Positions 6,916 through 15,397 of a stretch of 36,610 nt of DNA are shown here, piece by piece (positions within the stretch are counted from its first letter, which is position 1; each line of letters starts with the position of its first letter). This DNA is from CAIPSZ01 sp038065015 (lineage in GTDB: Bacteria; Patescibacteriota; Patescibacteriia; PEXW01): NCBI GenBank assembly GCA_038065015.1, contig JBBTRU010000056.1:1-36610 (forward strand), read 5' to 3'. The notes below the pieces were generated by a model. The model saw nothing but the letters and a program-made list of their open reading frames with translations, did no database searches and was not told where the DNA came from. Both the position numbers and the translations under genes were made by a program.

Positions 6916-7875
6916 ATGCATACGCCAGTAGACTTGAAAGCACCGATCTTCATAGCCGGCCATCGTGGCATGGTTGGCTCTTCTATCTGGCATGAACTTG
7001 AACAGCGTGGTGCGGGGCAGCTCATTGGCGCGACGCATGCAGAGTTGGAACTACGAGACACAAACGCTGTTGAAAAATTCTTTGCCGAACATAAACCAAC
7101 CTATGTTGTTCTCGCTGCAGCGAAAGTCGGCGGCATACAAGCGAACATCAATGCTCCTGCAGATTTTCTCTACGATAACCTGGCCATTCAGAACAGCATC
7201 TACGCTGCAGCACTCAAACACGGCGTGAAGAAAATTCTCTTCCTGGGAACTTCCTGCATTTACCCACGGGAGTGTCCGCAACCTATGAAGGAGGAATATT
7301 TGCTAACTGGGCCGCTCGAACCGACGAACGAAGGATACGCGCTGGCGAAAATTGCAGGTATCAAGTTAGCAGAGTACATGTACAAGCAGCATGGCTTACA
7401 GTCGGTATGTCCCATGCCGCCGAACCTCTACGGACCGAACGACAACTTCGATCCAAAGAATTCACACGTCCTTGCTGCGCTCGTGCGGAAGTTCGTTACG
7501 GCCGTTGATGCAAAAGCTGATGTGGAGACAATGTGGGGTTCGGGAACTGCACGGAGAGAGTTCATGCACGTTGACGATGTTGCGCGAATTGCTGTCGACC
7601 TTTTCAACGAACACGAAACGCCAGAGATTATTAACATTGGGCCCGGTATAGATAGTTCAATCAAAGAGCTTGCTGAACTAGTAGCCAAACTCACTGGCTA
7701 CACTGGACCGCTGCACTGGGATACGACGAAACCCGATGGCATGCCGAGGAAGTGCTTAGACGTTTCCCGAATGCGGAAACTCGGACTTGGGCCAACAATT
7801 ACGCTCGAGGATGGGATTAAAGAAATGATTACGTATTTTCGGAAGAAGCAGCTTGATGAATTAGCAAGAACGTAG
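6916..7875 (+). CDS. GDP-L-fucose/GDP-L-colitose synthase (Fcl/ColC family)
   Basis: This 319-residue extended SDR matches the GDP-fucose synthase family, which epimerises and reduces GDP-4-keto sugars with NADPH. It shows FIAGHRGMVGSSI at the nucleotide-binding turn, LAAAKVGGI, LGTSCIYPRE with the catalytic Cys, YALAK as the YxxxK pair, and the loop NLYGPNDNFDPKNSHV with the second acid/base His. ColC, which performs 5-epimerisation and 4-reduction to GDP-L-colitose, is homologous to Fcl, and the two cannot be separated by eye. The upstream ColD-like gene favours ColC; GDP-fucose cannot be excluded. The ATG follows the ColD stop by two bases. Confidence 0.88.
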   Translation: MHTPVDLKAPIFIAGHRGMVGSSIWHELEQRGAGQLIGATHAELELRDTNAVEKFFAEHKPTYVVLAAAKVGGIQANINAPADFLYDNLAIQNSIYAAALKHGVKKILFLGTSCIYPRECPQPMKEEYLLTGPLEPTNEGYALAKIAGIKLAEYMYKQHGLQSVCPMPPNLYGPNDNFDPKNSHVLAALVRKFVTAVDAKADVETMWGSGTARREFMHVDDVARIAVDLFNEHETPEIINIGPGIDSSIKELAELVAKLTGYTGPLHWDTTKPDGMPRKCLDVSRMRKLGLGPTITLEDGIKEMITYFRKKQLDELART

Positions 7876-7880
7876 ACGCT

Positions 7881-8891
7881 ATGGCAGAATTTCAAAAAAG
7901 GATACTCGCAGCAATTCTCAAAGATGACTACGGGAAACCAGAGCGAGGACCCGGAGGCGAGTATATTTACTTCTACTCAGCTCTAGAAACTCTTTGTCAA
8001 ACGGTGCAGCTCTTCGATGTTGGACCCTTCCTTAAGCAGCCCGACCTCTTACGTGAGAAACTCCTGAAGGCAATCGACGAATTCAAACCAGATCTCGTAT
8101 TCTTTTCCATATTTTTAGATGAGTGCACGCCCGAACTCTTGGATACAATTCGCGCCCGAACGAAGACGGCGAACTGGTTTCCCGATGATCAATGGCGGTT
8201 CAATATATACTCAAAGCATTATGGGAAACATTTTTCAACTGTCATAACTACTGATCCCTACGTGCTCAAGAAGTACACGAACACTGGGTGTTCTGACGTA
8301 CTCCTTTCACAATTTGCCATTAAGGTGCCAATACAAGCACCAACAACACCGATCACCTACAAATACGATGTTAGCTTCATTGGTGTAGCCACAACATATC
8401 GCACCTGGCTCATTTCGGAACTACGAAAACGTGGCATTGAAGTTTCAACTTTTGGCACAGGTTGGCCAAATGGCAGAGTACCCTACGAAAAAATGCCAGA
8501 AACATTCTGCCAAACTAAAATAAACTTAAACATCTCGAATAGTAAAAACTATGATATTCGTTACGTACTTTCTTCAATACACAATTTTCAAGACTTTCGT
8601 AGAACAAAAAAGAACAAGGAGCAAATAAAAGGTAGGCATTTTGAAATTTGTGGAGGTTATGGATTCCAGCTAACAAACTACGTAGAATTTCTTGAAGATT
8701 ACTTTACTATTGGAAAAGAAATTGCGGTATACAATACAATAGATGACATGACTGAAAAAATTAAGTTCTACTTAGAAAATGAGGATCTTAGGGAAACAAT
8801 TGTACGACAAGGGTATGAACGAGTTGCAAAAGATCATACATACGTGCAGCGATTTAAAGACATATTGAATCATATCTTTCACTCCACCTAG
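7881..8891 (+). CDS. CgeB-like glycosyltransferase
   Basis: The 336-residue protein resembles CgeB/DUF3880-type GT-B glycosyltransferases. The first half includes a two-strand Rossmann region with KPDLVFFSIF and WFPDDQWRF, typical of that group. The second half has DVSFIGVATTYR, a TKINLNIS segment, KGRHFEICGGYGFQL and an acidic EDYFTIGKEI, which match the C-terminal Glyco_trans_1_2-like nucleotide-sugar domain. No signal or membrane helix is visible. Donor and acceptor are unknown. It follows the colitose genes by five bases and its second half is clearly more AT-rich than gmd-colD, consistent with a different origin. The family call is fairly safe; specificity is not. Confidence 0.75.
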   Translation: MAEFQKRILAAILKDDYGKPERGPGGEYIYFYSALETLCQTVQLFDVGPFLKQPDLLREKLLKAIDEFKPDLVFFSIFLDECTPELLDTIRARTKTANWFPDDQWRFNIYSKHYGKHFSTVITTDPYVLKKYTNTGCSDVLLSQFAIKVPIQAPTTPITYKYDVSFIGVATTYRTWLISELRKRGIEVSTFGTGWPNGRVPYEKMPETFCQTKINLNISNSKNYDIRYVLSSIHNFQDFRRTKKNKEQIKGRHFEICGGYGFQLTNYVEFLEDYFTIGKEIAVYNTIDDMTEKIKFYLENEDLRETIVRQGYERVAKDHTYVQRFKDILNHIFHST

Positions 8892-8895
8892 CTGT

Positions 8896-9300
8896 ATGGA
8901 CTTCAAACTAGACCATTTTGAATCTTACAATGATATACGAGGCAAACTTGTGGTTTTTCTTAAGGAATCAGAACTACAGACTGAACAAAAACATTTTGGC
9001 CAAATATACTTCATCACCTTCAGCAACTCAGGAATTGTCCGTGGCAATCACTACCATAAGAAGTGGCGTGAATGGTTTGGTATAGTCCAAGGTAGAATTG
9101 AAGCTGTCGTCGAAGATGTACGTACAAAAGAGCGACAGAGCTTCGTACTCGATGCTGCGAAAGATGGTTACGTACGTCTGCAAACTGGACCTTACATAGC
9201 GCACGCTTTTCGATGCATCTCTAATTCAGCTGCACTGTTGAATTACGCAAATGGAGAATGGGATCCAGAAGACAACATTCCGTACACAGTTATACAATAA
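8896..9300 (+). CDS. RmlC/WxcM-like cupin, probable sugar isomerase or epimerase
   Basis: The 134-residue single-domain cupin shows DIRGKLVVFL, then SGIVRGNHYHKKWREWF with the HYH pair of the cupin active site, followed by VEDVRTKERQSFVLD and YIAHAFRCIS. This pattern is close to FdtA/WxcM-type 3,4-ketoisomerases, RmlC-like epimerases and the C-terminal cupin of CapF. All act on or bind nucleotide keto sugars in glycan loci. It precedes an ATP-grasp gene by two bases and may supply the keto sugar used by the DegT aminotransferase downstream, as FdtA does for FdtB. That link is inference. Confidence 0.75.
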   Translation: MDFKLDHFESYNDIRGKLVVFLKESELQTEQKHFGQIYFITFSNSGIVRGNHYHKKWREWFGIVQGRIEAVVEDVRTKERQSFVLDAAKDGYVRLQTGPYIAHAFRCISNSAALLNYANGEWDPEDNIPYTVIQ

Positions 9301-9302
9301 GT

Positions 9303-10325
9303 ATGCGAAAGGCAATTACCATTCTCGTAACCTCAGTCGGTTCAACAACAGCACTCTCGGTAATAAAGTCATTACGTCAAGATAGCGATAGGAAATACCG
9401 AATTATTGGTACGGACATCAACCCATTACGGACCATACCCGGAAATGTATTTACCGACGTTACGTACAGAGTGCCAGAAGCTAAGCGAAGAAGCTACATA
9501 CCTGCGTTACGGAAAATTTGCATAAGGGAAGGTGTTCAATTCATTATCCCAATTGTAGATCTAGAGGTGGAACTACTCGCAAAGAACAGGAGTATACTCC
9601 AGGATGTTGGCGCGCGCGTATGCGCATCAGACTACGTTACGGTAAAATCATGCAACGATAAGTACGCTACCTACAGAGCACTACAAGCAAAGAATGTATC
9701 AAGTCCACCAGTAAACCTACAGAGCGAATTGTCAAAAGAATCTATTTATAGGTTACACTTTCCCCTCTTCATAAAACCTCGTCGAGGTTGTAGCAGTATT
9801 GATGCTTACCGAGTCGAAAGCTACAGCGTGCTACAGTCATATTTCACTCGACGGAATGACTTCATCGTTCAACCCTTCCTTAAGGGTAACCAATTTGTCA
9901 TTGACGTGTGCAATGATGCAAATGGGAAAAACATTGTATCAATACCAAGGAGGGAAATTGTTTCGAAATCTGGCATTGGGGTAAAAGCTGAAACATGCAA
10001 AGACAAAGCGCTACAATCTTTCGGGGTTCGAATTTCCGAAGCGTTGAACATTAAGGGGGTTGCCAATATTGAAGTGTTGAAGCGTGGCAATAAAATTTCC
10101 CTCATTGAAGTAAACCCACGTTTCTCAGCGGGCTCAATCATTTCAACTGCAGCTGGGGTAAATCTAGCAGCGCTTACGATAGGGGTTTTCAGTGGGTCAG
10201 CTATCACACATAATTCTAACCAATGGCTTGCGGGTGTGTACATGACTCGATACTGGCAAGAAGTATTCTACTATCGACATCGGCGTCTGAAACTCGCTCC
10301 ACTATATGAAAATCCAAAAATCTAG
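9303..10325 (+). CDS. ATP-grasp ligase-like protein (CarB/PylC type)
   Basis: The 340-residue protein has an N-terminal Rossmann-like pre-ATP-grasp domain (ILVTSVGSTTALSVIKSL, then IIGTDINPLRT), the phosphate-binding segment FPLFIKPRRGCSS, and the C-terminal metal-binding signature ISLIEVNPRFSAGS. This is the layout of CarB-like ATP-grasp proteins that form amide or peptide bonds through an acyl phosphate. Such genes occur in some O-antigen and capsule loci, where they are thought to attach amino-acid-like groups to sugars. Its ATG lies two bases after the cupin stop and its end overlaps the next SDR by 20 bases. Substrate is unknown; linkage of an amino compound made by the neighbouring PLP enzymes is the best guess. 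Confidence 0.82.
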   Translation: MRKAITILVTSVGSTTALSVIKSLRQDSDRKYRIIGTDINPLRTIPGNVFTDVTYRVPEAKRRSYIPALRKICIREGVQFIIPIVDLEVELLAKNRSILQDVGARVCASDYVTVKSCNDKYATYRALQAKNVSSPPVNLQSELSKESIYRLHFPLFIKPRRGCSSIDAYRVESYSVLQSYFTRRNDFIVQPFLKGNQFVIDVCNDANGKNIVSIPRREIVSKSGIGVKAETCKDKALQSFGVRISEALNIKGVANIEVLKRGNKISLIEVNPRFSAGSIISTAAGVNLAALTIGVFSGSAITHNSNQWLAGVYMTRYWQEVFYYRHRRLKLAPLYENPKI

Positions 10326-11217
10326 AATCCTCGTTACTGGTGGTACGGGACTCGTTGGAAAGCCCTTCGTAGAAAGCGTAGTGGCATCAGGAGCGACCGT
10401 ATATTGCATTACGAGAAAGAGAGTGCAATCAAAGCACCCACGTCTGCACTACTTGCAGTGCGATTTACTTAGAGTTGCTGAGAAAGCAACGAAAATCATA
10501 CATATCGTGAAAAGAGTAAATGCGCTGGTGTACTTAGCAGCTAACATTCCTCCACTGACGCAACGAAAGGAAACACTTTTCGAGGCGAAACAAACGACTC
10601 TCGACCCATTCGTTACGACGCTTGAGCACCTTGGAACAATTACAGAATCAATTGTGCTTGCGAGTACAATTGACGTCCATGGTCCAAGAGTTCCACGGAG
10701 CTTCACAGAATTGCAGGCTATCGCTCCTGCGACACCATACGCAGTGGCGAAATACTGCTGCGAAGAGTACTTACGCTACTACTCACGTGTAACTGGAACT
10801 CCACATACGGTTGTACGTTTTTCACAAGTGTTTGGCGAAAATGAGCAACTCGTACGGGTAATACCATACATAGTCAACGCATTCGTACACAACCAACCTT
10901 TCCGTCTAATTGGTAGCGGTAAGGATGAACGACGATACCTCTTTGCAGAAGATGCTGCCACTGCGGTACGTCTTGCTTTGTTCCACCCAAAAAATGAGAC
11001 ATACCAAGTAGCCGGTAAGGAAGTATCAAGTATTAATAGAATCATTGCAACGTTAGAAAAAATTATCAGTAAAACCCTTACTGTCATTCGCACAGACACG
11101 TCACGTCCCCCACTACACATCGTTCCAAACACTAACAAAGTCAAACGTGCCCTCATGTTTTCGCCAAGGTATTCGCTTGAACAAGGTCTACGAAAGGTTA
11201 TGGAATCAATAACGTAG
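10306..11217 (+). CDS. NAD-dependent epimerase/dehydratase (extended SDR)
   Basis: The 303-residue protein shows GGTGLVGKP at the dinucleotide turn, a variant catalytic Ser segment LASTIDVHG and YAVAK as the YxxxK pair, with VVRFSQVFGENEQ and GSGKDERRYLFAEDAA in the substrate half. These features define a sugar-nucleotide extended SDR but not its reaction; a 4-reductase, epimerase or dehydratase are all possible. It overlaps the ATP-grasp gene by 20 bases and is followed one base later by a class III PLP enzyme, so the cassette is tightly coupled. Confidence 0.85.
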   Translation: MKIQKSRILVTGGTGLVGKPFVESVVASGATVYCITRKRVQSKHPRLHYLQCDLLRVAEKATKIIHIVKRVNALVYLAANIPPLTQRKETLFEAKQTTLDPFVTTLEHLGTITESIVLASTIDVHGPRVPRSFTELQAIAPATPYAVAKYCCEEYLRYYSRVTGTPHTVVRFSQVFGENEQLVRVIPYIVNAFVHNQPFRLIGSGKDERRYLFAEDAATAVRLALFHPKNETYQVAGKEVSSINRIIATLEKIISKTLTVIRTDTSRPPLHIVPNTNKVKRALMFSPRYSLEQGLRKVMESIT

Positions 11218-11218
11218 T

Positions 11219-12508
11219 ATGGCAAACTCACGATCGTACAAACGAAGTATACAAATGAAACGAAAGTACTCAAAGTACATTTTTGGGTCTTCGCCTTTTC
11301 GACGTCCTGTAATTGCATCAGCGAAAGGCAACTACTACATTGACTACGATGGAAACAAGTTCCTCGACCTTATGTCAGGACAATTTGCTACTGTACTTGG
11401 ACATGCTGACCCTATCTTCATTAAAGAAATACACAAGCAGCTCAAGAAAGTAGTCCACACGAGCACTCTCCACTTGTCTTTCGAAGTTCTAGAAGCTGCA
11501 AAAGCAGTAGCTTCCTTAACAAACGGAACACTTAAAAAAGTTCTACTTCTCTCTACGGGTGCTGAAGCTGTTGAATGCGCTATACGTAATGCGAAATTCT
11601 ATACAGGTAAAGATCATATTGTGAGCATTAGCGCTGGGTACCACGGTTTAACCCTTGCAACGCAAAGCCTCTCTAGCTCTGGGCAATACGCTATGCCGAA
11701 GGTACCAGGGAGTCTCTCTATACCTACACCAGACTGGATACATAGCGACACAAGTAAATCAGAGGCAAAGTATATTTCGGAATGCTTAAAAAAATCTGAA
11801 ATTTTACTCCGCAAGTACCGTGGAAAAATTGCAGCATTTATTTACGAACCTATCATTTCAGTAGGTGGAATGATTTACCCTCCAAGACAGTATTTCCTTG
11901 GACTAAAGAGACTCGCGAAAAAGCACGAGGCACTCCTCATTGCTGATGAATGTCAAACTGGCCTGGGTCGTACTGGCACATGGTTTGGGTTCCAGCGCAC
12001 TCACGTCGTACCAGATATTCTCGTTCTTGCGAAGAACGCTGGACTTGGTCTTCCGGTATCTGCGGTAATTTTCGATACAAAAATAGCTGCTACTGTTGAA
12101 AGTAAACTCATTCATTTCAGTAGTCATCAGAATGATCCGATAGCTGCCAAGGCACTATCCATTTTAATCCACGAGATTCGCCGTCGAAAACTCTTGCCGT
12201 ACATTCGATCAATTGGTAAGTATTTTGTTGATCGTTTAAAGAAGCTAGCAATAACTGAACCGTTACTCATTCTACCGCGTGGTAAAGGACTCATGCTAGG
12301 ATTCGATTTACCTGACTACCTATTTTCAAAAGGTAGGAATGCAGGTCAACAATTGATGCTAGCACTCGAAGATCGAGGCATAAACATTCAGTGTATACGA
12401 AAGGGTAAGACGTTTCGCATACTACCTGCGTACACGCTCAAACGTCATGAAATTGATTTCTTTATTGACGCGCTACGTACATCCTTACACGATTTACAAA
12501 CTAAATAA
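11219..12508 (+). CDS. Class III PLP-dependent aminotransferase, dialkylglycine decarboxylase-like
   Basis: The 429-residue protein is a class III (GABA/ornithine aminotransferase) enzyme. STGAEAVECAIRNAK binds the PLP phosphate near residue 112, Asp243 in IADECQTGLGRTGT contacts the PLP nitrogen, and Lys272 in PDILVLAKNAGLGLP is the Schiff-base lysine. The segments EPIISVGGMIY and ADECQTGLGRTG, and the closing FRILPAYTL with its Arg, recall 2,2-dialkylglycine decarboxylase more than GSA aminomutase. A class III enzyme among sugar genes is unusual because sugar aminotransferases are normally DegT-type. It could make an amino donor for the ATP-grasp ligase or act on an unusual sugar. An internal ATG at codon 13 is an alternative start. 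Confidence 0.85.
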   Translation: MANSRSYKRSIQMKRKYSKYIFGSSPFRRPVIASAKGNYYIDYDGNKFLDLMSGQFATVLGHADPIFIKEIHKQLKKVVHTSTLHLSFEVLEAAKAVASLTNGTLKKVLLLSTGAEAVECAIRNAKFYTGKDHIVSISAGYHGLTLATQSLSSSGQYAMPKVPGSLSIPTPDWIHSDTSKSEAKYISECLKKSEILLRKYRGKIAAFIYEPIISVGGMIYPPRQYFLGLKRLAKKHEALLIADECQTGLGRTGTWFGFQRTHVVPDILVLAKNAGLGLPVSAVIFDTKIAATVESKLIHFSSHQNDPIAAKALSILIHEIRRRKLLPYIRSIGKYFVDRLKKLAITEPLLILPRGKGLMLGFDLPDYLFSKGRNAGQQLMLALEDRGINIQCIRKGKTFRILPAYTLKRHEIDFFIDALRTSLHDLQTK

Positions 12509-12516
12509 CCATCGCA

Positions 12517-13626
12517 ATGAAGATTCCATTTGTAGACCTTAAAAGAGAGTACCGTGAACGCCGAGCAGAACTAACATCGTCATTAGCGTCGGTTTTTAGC
12601 AAGAGCAACTACATCCTTGGTGAGAACGTAAAGAAGTTTGAACAGGAATTTAGCCGATACCTTCGTGTCCAAAATACTATTGCTGTAAGTTCGGGAACTG
12701 ACGCTCTCCATTTGGCGCTCCGTGCACTCCCGCTAAGACCAGGAGATGAAATCATTCTGCCAGCAAATACATTTATTGCAACTGCCCTTGCCGTTAACTG
12801 GGTCCAGTGCAAGCCAATTCTCGTTGATGTTGATGAGACCTACACCCTTGACCCGTTGCAGGTCGAGAGGCGCATCACCAAACGTACCAAAGCGATCATT
12901 GTTGTCCACTTGTATGGTTTCCCGACGAACATGGATGAAATTATGCGAATAGCAAAAAAACATAAACTTTATGTCATCGAGGATGCATGTCAAGCACATG
13001 GCGCACGATGGAAAAAGAAGTATGTTGGAACCTTCGGTGACCTTGCGTGCTTTAGCTTTTACCCAACAAAAAATCTCGGTGCCTATGGCGATGGAGGTGC
13101 AGTGACAACAAATAATCCAGCACTCGCACGCAAAGTGCACTTGCTAAGGAATTACGGTGAATCCCAAAAGTACCACTACAGCGTAAAGGGATACAACAAT
13201 CGACTCGACGAGGTGCAGGCTGCAATACTCCTAGTGAAATTGCGCCACTTAAGACAATGGACGGTTGAGCGAAAAAGAAATGCCCTCCTATACAGACGTT
13301 TGCTACGTAACATTCCTGGTATTACCCTACAAACATTGCGGGAGAATGCAGATTCCGTCTACCACCTTTTCGTAGTACGAACGACGAAGAGAAACTCATT
13401 GCAGAGATTCCTTGCATCTAGAGCAATCCAAACGCAAATCCACTATCCAGTTACGATAGCATCGCAAGTTGCATTTCGTGAACTCCGCGTACAGAAAAAC
13501 AAGACACCAATTGCCGAACGTGATGCCCGGCAGATTCTCTCATTACCTCTTTTCTATAGAATGACACCTGCGGAAATCCATTACGTTTGCAAGAACGTGC
13601 GTGTATTCTTTTCATTACAGAAGTAA
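12517..13626 (+). CDS. DegT/DnrJ/EryC1 sugar aminotransferase
   Basis: The 369-residue protein is a standard sugar aminotransferase. It opens with IPFVDLKREY, has SSGTDALHLALRAL (residues 59-72), the PLP Asp in VIEDACQAHGA (near 156), and Lys185 in FSFYPTKNLGAYGDGG as Schiff-base lysine. RNYGESQKYHY and NNRLDEVQAAIL are typical of the FdtB/QdtB/VioA group that aminates 3- or 4-keto dTDP sugars with glutamate. A cupin of FdtA type four genes upstream and rfbB in the other arm would fit a dTDP-3-amino-3,6-dideoxyhexose, but this is inference. It contrasts directly with the ColD-like paralogue, where the same position is His185. Confidence 0.92.
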   Translation: MKIPFVDLKREYRERRAELTSSLASVFSKSNYILGENVKKFEQEFSRYLRVQNTIAVSSGTDALHLALRALPLRPGDEIILPANTFIATALAVNWVQCKPILVDVDETYTLDPLQVERRITKRTKAIIVVHLYGFPTNMDEIMRIAKKHKLYVIEDACQAHGARWKKKYVGTFGDLACFSFYPTKNLGAYGDGGAVTTNNPALARKVHLLRNYGESQKYHYSVKGYNNRLDEVQAAILLVKLRHLRQWTVERKRNALLYRRLLRNIPGITLQTLRENADSVYHLFVVRTTKRNSLQRFLASRAIQTQIHYPVTIASQVAFRELRVQKNKTPIAERDARQILSLPLFYRMTPAEIHYVCKNVRVFFSLQK

Positions 13627-13633
13627 GAAGAGT

Positions 13634-14563
13634 GTGAGTACCGGACCAAAAGTATCAATTGTTATTCCAGCTTACAATCATGAACAGTTTGTGCAGACTT
13701 GTATACAAAGCGTTATTATGCAAACCTACAAAAACTGGGAAGCAATTATCATCGACGATGGATCAACCGATCGTACCCCAGAAATAATCAATCGTTTCGC
13801 ACAACGCGATAGAAGAATACACTTCGTTCGGCAAAGAAATGCTGGTGTTGTGAAGACCGATAATCGAGGTCTAGAAATGAGCACTGGAAAGTATGTGAGT
13901 TTTCTCGCCTCAGACGACTTCTACACTCCGGAGAGACTAGAGAAGCTCGTTCCTGTACTAGAGAAGAACTCACAGCTTGGCTTTGTCTGTAGCGATGCTA
14001 CGTATGTTGATGATTTGGGAAATTCAACAGGGCTGGTCATGCAACCAGTTGCGAAGCAAAACTTCAACTTACCTAAAGCGCAACGGTTTAAGCAGCTCCT
14101 CAGAGGAAATTTCGTTATCGCACTTTCTGTACTGTTCCGTCGCAATTTCGCCCTCGCAGTAGGGTCCCTTGATGAAAGCATCCCAAACGTTGAGGATTGG
14201 GATTTATGGCTACGGCTCGCAGCGAAACACGAAATTTCATTCGTCGATTTACCACTCTGCTACTACCGTAGACATTCACAAAACAGCAGTAGGAATTTCC
14301 TAGCGATGTACGAAGGCCAACGACGTACTTTACTGAAAAACGTAAAAAGCCTATCGGTGATTGAACGCATAGTACTTACCATGCAAATTCTAGCCCGAAT
14401 CAATTATGAGCTCGGAAATAGTTATAAGCTCGTAAATGCAAAACCAAGAGCACGTCTAGCATACGCTCGAGCGTTCATGCTCCAACCATTGAATTCCGAT
14501 TTCCGTACAGCATTATTTTCCACCATCCGCAATTCCTCTCTAAAGAACGATGATGTTAAATAA
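13634..14563 (+). CDS. Family 2 glycosyltransferase
   Basis: The 310-residue protein begins VSIVIPAYNHEQFV and has the GT-A motifs IIDDGSTDRTPE and SFLASDDFYT (metal-binding region) and EDWDLWLRLA, the acceptor-side signature of GT2 inverting transferases. I prefer the GTG at 13634, seven bases after the upstream stop with an AAGAAG-type ribosome site; a GTG at 13601 would overlap the aminotransferase by 26 bases. The C-terminal third (LSVIERIVLTMQILARINYELG) is helical. It ends overlapping the wzm start by 14 bases. Sugar and linkage are unknown. Confidence 0.88.
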   Translation: MSTGPKVSIVIPAYNHEQFVQTCIQSVIMQTYKNWEAIIIDDGSTDRTPEIINRFAQRDRRIHFVRQRNAGVVKTDNRGLEMSTGKYVSFLASDDFYTPERLEKLVPVLEKNSQLGFVCSDATYVDDLGNSTGLVMQPVAKQNFNLPKAQRFKQLLRGNFVIALSVLFRRNFALAVGSLDESIPNVEDWDLWLRLAAKHEISFVDLPLCYYRRHSQNSSRNFLAMYEGQRRTLLKNVKSLSVIERIVLTMQILARINYELGNSYKLVNAKPRARLAYARAFMLQPLNSDFRTALFSTIRNSSLKNDDVK

Positions 14564-15395
14564 AAACGAACGAAAAGTATTTCGTTCAATCGAGCCACTT
14601 CACGGATTTCCGAAACTTGACCTGCAAGAAGTTTGGCAATTTCGAGAACTCTTCTACATGCTCACTTGGCGAGACATTAAGGTGCGGTATAAGCAAACGG
14701 TTGTTGGAATTGTTTGGGTGCTGCTCCAACCGTTTCTCCTCATGCTCGTCTTCTCATTCTTCTTTGGCAAGCTATTGCATGTCTCATCCGATAATGCTCC
14801 GTACCCAATTTTCGTATACTCAGGGCTCTTACTATGGAACTACTTCTCCGTTGCACTAGGAAACGCTAGTAATGCGCTTGTAGAGAATGAAAACCTCATA
14901 AAGAAAATATACTTTCCTCGTCTCCTCCTACCCCTCTCAGCAACGATTACTCCAATTATTGACCTACTGGTAGCGTGCAGCATCCTTGGTCTCCTGCTTG
15001 TGTACTACCACTTTACTCCTCATCTATCAGCGATCATTGTAGTCCCTTTTGCAATGCTCATTTGTTTTATTTCTGCGGCTGGTCTTGGTTTGCTCCTTTC
15101 CGCAATTAATATACGTTTCCGTGATGTTCGCCACGCGCTTCCCTTTTTCATTCAGGTCCTCTTTTTCGTCACCCCTGTCCTCTATCCAGTATCCATTGTG
15201 AGCGCGAAGTACGCTTGGGTTTTCTCTATAAATCCAATTGCGAGTGCAATAAGTGCAATGCGTGCAAGCATTATCGGGAACGCACAGGTGAATTACCCAA
15301 GCTTAGTCGGTGCACTAGCAATTTCATTCGCTCTCTTTACCCTCGGGCTTATTGTATTCAAACGGTCGGAAGGGAAATTTTCTGATATTGCATAG
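14550..15395 (+). CDS. wzm: ABC polysaccharide exporter, permease (Wzm type)
   Basis: The 281-residue ABC-2 permease has the Wzm/TagG/KpsM layout: a cytoplasmic lead with LTWRDIKVRYKQTVVGIVW, about six membrane helices, and the conserved NENLIKKIYFPR loop that couples to the ATPase. It should transport a completed lipid-linked glycan across the cytoplasmic membrane. The ATPase gene wzt starts two bases after its stop, as expected for the pair. Two adjacent ATGs are possible starts; the overlap with the upstream GT2 is 11-14 bases. Confidence 0.93.
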   Translation: MMLNKNERKVFRSIEPLHGFPKLDLQEVWQFRELFYMLTWRDIKVRYKQTVVGIVWVLLQPFLLMLVFSFFFGKLLHVSSDNAPYPIFVYSGLLLWNYFSVALGNASNALVENENLIKKIYFPRLLLPLSATITPIIDLLVACSILGLLLVYYHFTPHLSAIIVVPFAMLICFISAAGLGLLLSAINIRFRDVRHALPFFIQVLFFVTPVLYPVSIVSAKYAWVFSINPIASAISAMRASIIGNAQVNYPSLVGALAISFALFTLGLIVFKRSEGKFSDIA

Positions 15396-15397
15396 CT

